A stretch of DNA of 29,265 nt from CAWDPQ01 sp049642465 (GTDB taxonomy: Bacteria > Acidobacteriota > Vicinamibacteria > Vicinamibacterales > 2-12-FULL-66-21): positions 1 through 29,265 of the forward strand of contig JBAROV010000248.1 in assembly GCA_049642465.1 (NCBI GenBank), read 5' to 3'. Both the position numbers and the translations under genes were made by a program. Below are positions 24,696 through 29,265 of the stretch, piece after piece (within the stretch, counting starts at the first letter, position 1; every line of letters starts with the position of its first letter). Under the pieces are notes generated by a model. The model did not search any database and had not been told where the DNA came from. It saw only the letters and a list, made by a program, of their open reading frames with translations.

Positions 24696-25642
24696 CCGAC
24701 CTCTCTCTGTCGGAGCGGGTGCTCGCAGGGGATGCGCGCGCGATCGCCCGGGCGATTTCGCTCATTGAAGACGAGTCTCCGGCAGGTGCCGATCTGGTGC
24801 GTCGTGTGTTCGCGAGGACGGGCCGTGCCTATCTGATCGGCGTGACGGGAGCGCCGGGCGCGGGGAAGAGCACGCTCGTGGACAAAATGACCGCCCTGCT
24901 TCGTCTGGCCGGCAAGACTGTCGGCATCGTCGCGGTTGATCCGACGAGTCCTTTCAGTGGCGGCGCAATCCTTGGGGATCGGGTGCGGATGCAGGCACAC
25001 GCAGGCGACCCCGGCGTGTTCATCCGCAGTATGGCCACTCGCGGCCACCTTGGGGGGCTGGCCCGCGCCACGGGCGAGGTCGCGCTCGTGCTCGATGCCA
25101 GCGGCCGTGACATGGTCATCATCGAGACGGTAGGCGTCGGACAGGATGAAATCGATATCGTTCGGATGGCCGACGTCTCGATCGTCACCATCGTGCCGGG
25201 CACGGGAGACGAAGTCCAGGCGCTCAAGGCGGGCATCATGGAAATTGCCGACATCTTTGTCGTCAACAAGGCCGACCGGGAAGGGGCGGACCGCACGGCG
25301 GCGTCAATCGAGACGCTGCTCTCGCTTTCGTCCTACGCCGAAGGAGACTGGCGTCCGCCCATTCTGAAAACGGAGGCGTTGAGCGGCAAGGGCGTTCCCG
25401 AACTGCTCGACGCGGTCGAGCGGTTCAGGACGCACACCCAGTCGAAGATGGCGAACCGTCGCCGCGAGCGCGCCGAGTTTCGCATCCGCGAGTTGCTGGC
25501 CAGGCGGTTCGTGGAGTCGGTGGAGCGCGACGTGCTCGAGCCGGGAGAGCTCGATCGGATCCTGGATCGAATCGCGGCGAGAGAAACGGATCCGTACACC
25601 GCCGTGGATGATATCTTCCGGCGGGCGGCCGGGCGCGACTGA
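24692..25642 (+). CDS. meaB: Methylmalonyl-CoA mutase-associated G-protein MeaB (ArgK family)
   Basis: GTPase chaperone that loads and protects the B12 cofactor of methylmalonyl-CoA mutase. The 316-residue product has Walker A GAPGAGKST (53-61), the family signature VAVDPTSPFSGGAILGDRVRM, FIRSMATRGHLGGL, ETVGVGQDE, and the guanine-specific NKAD motif, then a C-terminal dimerisation segment. The start is GTG 24692, overlapping the acyl-CoA dehydrogenase stop as GTGA. The mutase itself is not in this window. Together with mce, 217 bp downstream, it points to the propionyl-CoA to succinyl-CoA pathway. Confidence 0.94.
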   Translation: MTDLSLSERVLAGDARAIARAISLIEDESPAGADLVRRVFARTGRAYLIGVTGAPGAGKSTLVDKMTALLRLAGKTVGIVAVDPTSPFSGGAILGDRVRMQAHAGDPGVFIRSMATRGHLGGLARATGEVALVLDASGRDMVIIETVGVGQDEIDIVRMADVSIVTIVPGTGDEVQALKAGIMEIADIFVVNKADREGADRTAASIETLLSLSSYAEGDWRPPILKTEALSGKGVPELLDAVERFRTHTQSKMANRRRERAEFRIRELLARRFVESVERDVLEPGELDRILDRIAARETDPYTAVDDIFRRAAGRD

Positions 25643-25650
25643 TCGGGAGG

Positions 25651-25731
25651 ACGGCCCGCCTTCGCTTGTCGCGTCCATACCAGGCGACAAGCTACGGCGA
25701 GGCCCGCCGGAGCCTTGGCGAAGGCGGGGAG
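25651..25731. repeat. Dispersed palindromic repeat, copy 3, with hairpin
   Basis: A 9-bp stem gcttgtcgc (25664-25672) pairs with 25684-25692, and the outer cgcc/ggcg can extend it. It is followed by gcccgccggagcc-t-tggcgaaggcgg (25702-25727), which matches the copy inside the FecR-domain gene at about 24 of 26 positions. It fills the start of the meaB-mce gap. Confidence 0.8.
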
Positions 25732-25733
25732 GA

Positions 25734-25834
25734 CGGCTTGTCCACCGTAGCGCGGCTTGTCCACCGCAGCGCGCAGCCCGAAGGTGGAAGCTCGAACGTG
25801 GAAGCGCGAAGGTGGAAGCGCGAAGATGGGCGGA
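25734..25834. repeat. 19-bp (x2) and 14-bp (x3.6) tandem arrays
   Basis: The 19-bp unit cggcttgtccaccgtagcg occurs at 25734-25752 and, with one change, at 25753-25771. The 14-bp unit cgaaggtggaagcg then runs at 25779-25792, 25793-25806, 25807-25820 and, partly, 25821-25834. The arrays end 24 bp before mce. Confidence 0.88.
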
Positions 25835-25858
25835 AGCCACAGGACGAAAGTCAGGGGC

Positions 25859-26260
25859 ATGAAAGTAGAGCTGGATCACGTCGGAATCGCGGTTGACGAT
25901 CTCGATCAAGCGTTGGCGTTCTATCGCGACGCACTTGGCCTGGAGGTCGAGACGCCCGAGGACGTGCCCTCGCAGGGCGTGCGGGCGCACTTCATTCCGG
26001 CGGGGGAGTCCGCGCTCGAATTGCTCGAAGCTACGGCGGACGATTCACCCATCACGAAGTATCTTCGGAAGCGCGGGCCAGGCCTTCATCACATCACGCT
26101 CCGCGTCGACGACATCAGAGCTGCCCTGTCGCAACTGCAAGCACGTGGAGTTCGCCTGATTGACGAGTCGCCGCGCGCCGGGGCGCATGGCTCGCTCGTC
26201 GCGTTCATTCACCCCTCGAGCGCCCATGGGGTGCTCATTGAGTTGAAGCAGAGGAAATGA
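25859..26260 (+). CDS. mce: Methylmalonyl-CoA epimerase
   Basis: Converts (S)- to (R)-methylmalonyl-CoA. The 133-residue product is a single pair of glyoxalase-fold (VOC) modules: DHVGIAVDDLDQALAFYRDALGLEV with metal-ligand His7, GLHHITLRVDDI with a second His, and a final Glu in LIELKQRK, a His/His/Glu set as expected for this enzyme. The length is normal. ATG 25859 is chosen because it begins the conserved strand; the frame is open upstream only through repeats. A weak AGGGG lies directly before it. It overlaps mtnP by 4 nt (ATGA) and follows meaB, supporting the epimerase assignment over lactoylglutathione lyase. Confidence 0.92.
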   Translation: MKVELDHVGIAVDDLDQALAFYRDALGLEVETPEDVPSQGVRAHFIPAGESALELLEATADDSPITKYLRKRGPGLHHITLRVDDIRAALSQLQARGVRLIDESPRAGAHGSLVAFIHPSSAHGVLIELKQRK

Positions 26261-27111
26261 TCAGCATCGGCATTATCGGCGGAAGCGGCCTGTACGACAT
26301 GGCGGAGCTGACGGATCGCGAAGAGCGGCGCCTCAGCACGCCTTTTGGCGAACCGTCCTCGGCGTACGTGACCGGCACGTTGCGCGGCAAGCGCGTGGCC
26401 TTCCTCGCCAGACACGGAGTCGGTCACCGCTTGATGCCGAGCGAACTGAATTTTCGCGCCAATATTTACGGTTTCAAGCTGCTCGGTGTCGAGTATCTGT
26501 TGTCGGCGAGCGCCGTCGGCAGCTTGAAGGAGGAGTACCGGCCGCTCGACCTCGTCATCCCCGATCAATTCGTCGATCGAACTCGCGGCCGCATCTCCAC
26601 GTTCTTCGGCGGCGGCATCGTCGCGCACGTGGGCTTCGCGCACCCTTTTTGCGCGCGTCTGAGTGAGATTGCGTATCGGTCCGCTCGCTCGGCAGGGGCG
26701 GACGTGCACCGGGGCGGCACTTACGTCTGCATGGAAGGCCCCCAGTTCTCGACGCTTGCCGAGTCCAATCTGTACCGAAGCTGGGGCATGGACATCATCG
26801 GCATGACTAATCTTCAGGAGGCGAAGCTGGCCCGCGAGGCGGAAATCTGCTACACGACGATCGCCCTGGTGACCGATTACGATTGCTGGCACCCCAGCCA
26901 CGATCAGGTGACTGTGGAGATGATCGTGTCGAATCTGATGCAGAACGCCGCCACCGCGCAGCAGGTCATCGCGAACGCCGTCAGCGAGTTGCCGTTCGAC
27001 CGGACGTGCGAGTGCGCGACGGCTCTAAAGCACGCGATCATTACGCGTGCCGACGCGATTCCGGCGTCCGTGAAGAAGGATCTCGGGCCGCTCATCGCAC
27101 GATATCTGTGA
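26257..27111 (+). CDS. mtnP: S-methyl-5'-thioadenosine phosphorylase
   Basis: Splits 5'-methylthioadenosine with phosphate to adenine and 5-methylthioribose-1-phosphate, in methionine and purine salvage. The 284-residue product has IGIIGGSGLYDM at the start, the phosphate/ribose site around FLARHGVGHRLMPSELNFRANIYGFKLLGV, and the family signature GGTYVCMEGPQFSTLAESNLYRSWGMDIIGMTNLQEAKLAREAEI, then TDYDCWH. These residues separate it from general purine nucleoside phosphorylases. Its ATG overlaps the mce stop. The adenosine-kinase-like gene follows 96 bp downstream, forming a purine-salvage pair. Confidence 0.95.
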   Translation: MISIGIIGGSGLYDMAELTDREERRLSTPFGEPSSAYVTGTLRGKRVAFLARHGVGHRLMPSELNFRANIYGFKLLGVEYLLSASAVGSLKEEYRPLDLVIPDQFVDRTRGRISTFFGGGIVAHVGFAHPFCARLSEIAYRSARSAGADVHRGGTYVCMEGPQFSTLAESNLYRSWGMDIIGMTNLQEAKLAREAEICYTTIALVTDYDCWHPSHDQVTVEMIVSNLMQNAATAQQVIANAVSELPFDRTCECATALKHAIITRADAIPASVKKDLGPLIARYL

Positions 27112-27172
27112 AAGAAACAGACGTGGCAAGGTGGTACAAACCAGCGGCCCGAGCGTCAGCGAGGGCTGGCAG

Positions 27173-27196
27173 GCGCTGGGGGTGGGGCCCCAGCGC
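27173..27196. other. Hairpin between mtnP and the PfkB gene
   Basis: A 9-bp perfect stem gcgctgggg (27173-27181) pairs with 27188-27196 around a gtgggg loop. An A-run follows on the plus strand, not a T-run, so it is not a plus-strand terminator. It ends 11 nt before ATG 27208, where no ribosome-binding site is visible. Confidence 0.6.
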
Positions 27197-27207
27197 AACC
27201 TAAAAAA

Positions 27208-28149
27208 ATGTCCATTATCGTAACCGGTTCGATCGCATTCGATTATTTGATGTCCTTTCCCGGAAAGTTCACCGAGCACCTGCTGCCCGAGCACATGTCT
27301 CGTTTGAGCTTGAGCTTTCTCGTCGATTCCATGGACAAACGCCGGGGAGGCTGCGCACCGAACATCGCCTACACGCTGGCGCTCCTCGGCGAGCGGCCGA
27401 AGCTGATGGGCACGGCGGGGCAGGACTTTGCCGACTACAGGCGCTGGCTGGAGGCTGCGGGTGTCGACACGTCTCTCGTGCGCGAGGTCCCGGACAAGTT
27501 CACGGCCTCGTTTTTCTGCAGCACGGACGAAGCCGGCAACCAGATCGCCTCTTTCTATACGGGAGCGATGGCGAACGCCGCGGAGCTGTCGTTTCGCACG
27601 GCCGGGCGCTGCACGCTTGCCATGGTGTCGCCGAACGACCCGGAGGCGATGGTCCAATACGCGGAGGAGTGCCGCGCCCTTGGGATCCCTTACGTCTGGG
27701 ATCCCGGCCAGCAGTGCGCGCGCATGTCGGGTGATGAGCTCCGCGAAGGATTGATCGGCGCGACGCTCGTCATCTGCAACGATTACGAATTCGAACTCAT
27801 ACGTCAGAAAACTGGGATGGACGAGGCGGCGGTGTTCGCTGCGGCCGGCGCGCTCGTTGTTACTCGTGGAGAGCGCGGGTGTTCCATCTACGAGAAGTCG
27901 GGGCGGCGTGATGTGGACGCGCTGCCGCCGCACCGGATGGTCGATCCGACCGGCGTGGGAGACGCATTCCGTGGCGGCTTTCTCAAAGGCATGGCATCCG
28001 GCCAGGACTATGTCCGATGCGCGCAACTGGGAAGCGTCGCTGCAACTTACGCCCTCGAACATCTCGGGGGCCAGAGTCATGCCTACACGTCGAAGGAGTT
28101 CCACGAGCGGCTCGCCCGGTACTTCGGGCCCAGTGGAGGTTCGGACTAG
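27208..28149 (+). CDS. adoK: PfkB-family kinase, probably adenosine kinase
   Basis: A 313-residue ribokinase-fold enzyme. The N terminus VTGSIAFDYLMSFPGKFTEHLLPEHMSRLSLSFLVDS...RRGGCAPNIAYTLALLG, the middle SFYTGAMANA, VSPNDPEAMVQYAEECRALGIPYVWDPGQQ and NDYEFELI, and the C-terminal DPTGVGDAFRGGFLKG (anion hole and catalytic Asp) closely follow the mycobacterial-type adenosine kinase as I recall it, rather than ribokinase or fructokinase. It would convert adenosine to AMP with ATP. Location beside MTA phosphorylase supports nucleoside salvage. It has ATG after a run of seven A with no Shine-Dalgarno. Other sugar or nucleoside substrates are possible. Confidence 0.85.
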   Translation: MSIIVTGSIAFDYLMSFPGKFTEHLLPEHMSRLSLSFLVDSMDKRRGGCAPNIAYTLALLGERPKLMGTAGQDFADYRRWLEAAGVDTSLVREVPDKFTASFFCSTDEAGNQIASFYTGAMANAAELSFRTAGRCTLAMVSPNDPEAMVQYAEECRALGIPYVWDPGQQCARMSGDELREGLIGATLVICNDYEFELIRQKTGMDEAAVFAAAGALVVTRGERGCSIYEKSGRRDVDALPPHRMVDPTGVGDAFRGGFLKGMASGQDYVRCAQLGSVAATYALEHLGGQSHAYTSKEFHERLARYFGPSGGSD

Positions 28150-28273
28150 GTAAATTTGGCTCCGTTCTCGTCGGACGCCCGCCGCGGCCACGAGGATTTG
28201 CCTAGGGTTTTCACGACGCCGCTCGCGGAACGGCGCTTGCAGTCGGCGGTTTCGGAGTTACGCGGAGGAACCC

Positions 28274-29248
28274 GTGAAGTGCTGCACCGTTTGCGCGTTC
28301 TGCGCCCTCATCCTCGCTGGAACATCAGCCCTCGCCCAGCAGTCCGCCGATCCACCAGCTGTCTTTCGGTCCGGAGCCAACCTGGTTGCGTTGAACGTCA
28401 CCGTCATGGACCCGAAGAAGCAGTTCGTCTCCGGGCTGACGCAGGGCGACTTTGCCGTTTACGAGGACGGAGTCCAGCAGCAGCTGCGGTTTTTCGAGGC
28501 CCGGCAGGTTCCTCTCGACCTGATCGTCCTGATCGACACCAGTTCGAGCATGCGGGACAAGATGAACGTCGTCCATGAGGCCGCGGTCGGGTTTCTCAAG
28601 ACCATGAAGGATGGAGACCGCGGTGCGGTCGTCGCGTTCAACGACGGCGTCGACGTGCTCCAGGCGCTGACCTCCGACGTGTCCGCGCTCGAACAGGCCG
28701 TTCGGTCCACGCAGGCCAAGGGTTCAACCTCTCTGCACAACGCGCTGTACATCGCACTGAAGCAATTTGGGCGCGCCACGAAGTCTGACGGCGATCTCAG
28801 GCGTCAGGCGATCGCCGTCCTGTCGGATGGCGAGGACACGTCCAGTCTCATCAGTTTTGATGACGTACTCGCCCTGGCAAAAAGAAGCGGCGTCAGCATC
28901 TATACAATCGCGCTGCACTCGAAATACTCGGGCGTGCGAGGCGGCGCACCGACCACGCCGCGTTACTTTTCGACCGCCGATTTTTCGATGAAGTCGCTGG
29001 CGCAGGAAACGGGTGCGCAGTCGTTCTTTCCGCTGGAAGTTTCCGAGCTGAAAGGCATCTACGCGAACATCGCGCAAGAACTGGCCAGCCAGTACTCGCT
29101 GGCGTATTCCCCGGCCAACAGCCGTTCCGACGGACGTTATCGCCGTATTGTCGTGCGCGTCATGGATCGGCCGGAGTTGCAGCTGCGCACGAGGTCGGGG
29201 TACACGGCTGAAGCGATCAGGTCTGCCGCCTCTTTCAATCAACGCTGA
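28274..29248 (+). CDS. Secreted von Willebrand factor A-domain protein
   Basis: A 324-residue protein with a signal peptide (CTVCAFCALILAGTSALAQ). Residues about 30-75 (VFRSGANLVALNVTVMDPKKQFVSGLTQGDFAVYEDGVQQQLRFF) form the beta domain that precedes VWA in the acidobacterial VWFA-related family. The VWA domain follows with the metal-ion-dependent adhesion site DTSSSM, a later Thr in GSTSLHNAL and Asp in LSDGEDTSS. The C terminus has SLAYSPANSRSDGRYRRIVVRV, typical of the family. The GTG start has GGAGG 5 nt upstream. A role in cell-surface adhesion or protein complexes is inferred from the family. The 124 bp before it show no repeat or strong signal. Confidence 0.88.
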   Translation: MKCCTVCAFCALILAGTSALAQQSADPPAVFRSGANLVALNVTVMDPKKQFVSGLTQGDFAVYEDGVQQQLRFFEARQVPLDLIVLIDTSSSMRDKMNVVHEAAVGFLKTMKDGDRGAVVAFNDGVDVLQALTSDVSALEQAVRSTQAKGSTSLHNALYIALKQFGRATKSDGDLRRQAIAVLSDGEDTSSLISFDDVLALAKRSGVSIYTIALHSKYSGVRGGAPTTPRYFSTADFSMKSLAQETGAQSFFPLEVSELKGIYANIAQELASQYSLAYSPANSRSDGRYRRIVVRVMDRPELQLRTRSGYTAEAIRSAASFNQR

Positions 29249-29265
29249 CTGGGACGGGGTCAGGG

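Overview
The window is 29.3 kb of GC-rich, gene-dense bacterial chromosome. Several traits fit an Acidobacteriota genome, most likely of the Vicinamibacteria type: a dnaK-dnaJ-hspR cluster, a FecR/tryptophan-rich surface protein, a secreted VWA protein of the style common in that phylum, a NfeD-slipin pair, and dispersed 'gcccgcc...gcgaaggc' palindromic repeats. This placement is inference from gene style; there is no rRNA in the window. I see no tRNA, rRNA, CRISPR array, prophage or transposase gene.

Layout. (1) 134-2830, minus: mobA then argS. (2) 2857-10844, plus: a small V4R-like protein, then a tightly packed run of TPR lipo/periplasmic-type protein, NfeD membrane protease, slipin, SPOR-domain protein, lnt (apparently a CTG start inside the SPOR gene) and prfB with the classic CTT-TGA-C +1 frameshift. 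(3) 10954-15547, minus: a class A penicillin-binding protein and a large FecR-domain protein, separated by a nest of tandem and inverted repeats. (4) 15805-22287, plus: dnaK, dnaJ, hspR, a group-2 sigma factor, a DnaC-like ATPase and hemW. dnaK is preceded by a good sigma-70 promoter overlapped by a HAIR-like HspR operator. (5) 22361-23381: two convergent small genes for exported proteins sharing one bidirectional terminator. (6) 23529-28149, plus: acyl-CoA dehydrogenase, meaB and methylmalonyl-CoA epimerase (acyl-CoA/propionate metabolism), then MTA phosphorylase and an adenosine-kinase-like PfkB protein (purine salvage). (7) 28274-29248, plus: a secreted VWA protein.

Translational coupling is common: 4-nt ATGA/GTGA overlaps join TPR-nfeD, nfeD-slipin, dnaJ-hspR, acyl-CoA dehydrogenase-meaB and mce-mtnP.

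The most unusual signals are a DnaJ whose J-domain reads HPG instead of HPD, and a set of unrelated short tandem arrays (periods 7, 8, 11, 14, 19 and about 12) that fill nearly every non-operonic gap. One of these repeats supplies the end of prfB, and another repeat family has inserted in frame into the FecR-domain gene. I did not find a clear previously undescribed multi-gene system; the intergenic repeat ecology and the atypical DnaJ are the best leads.
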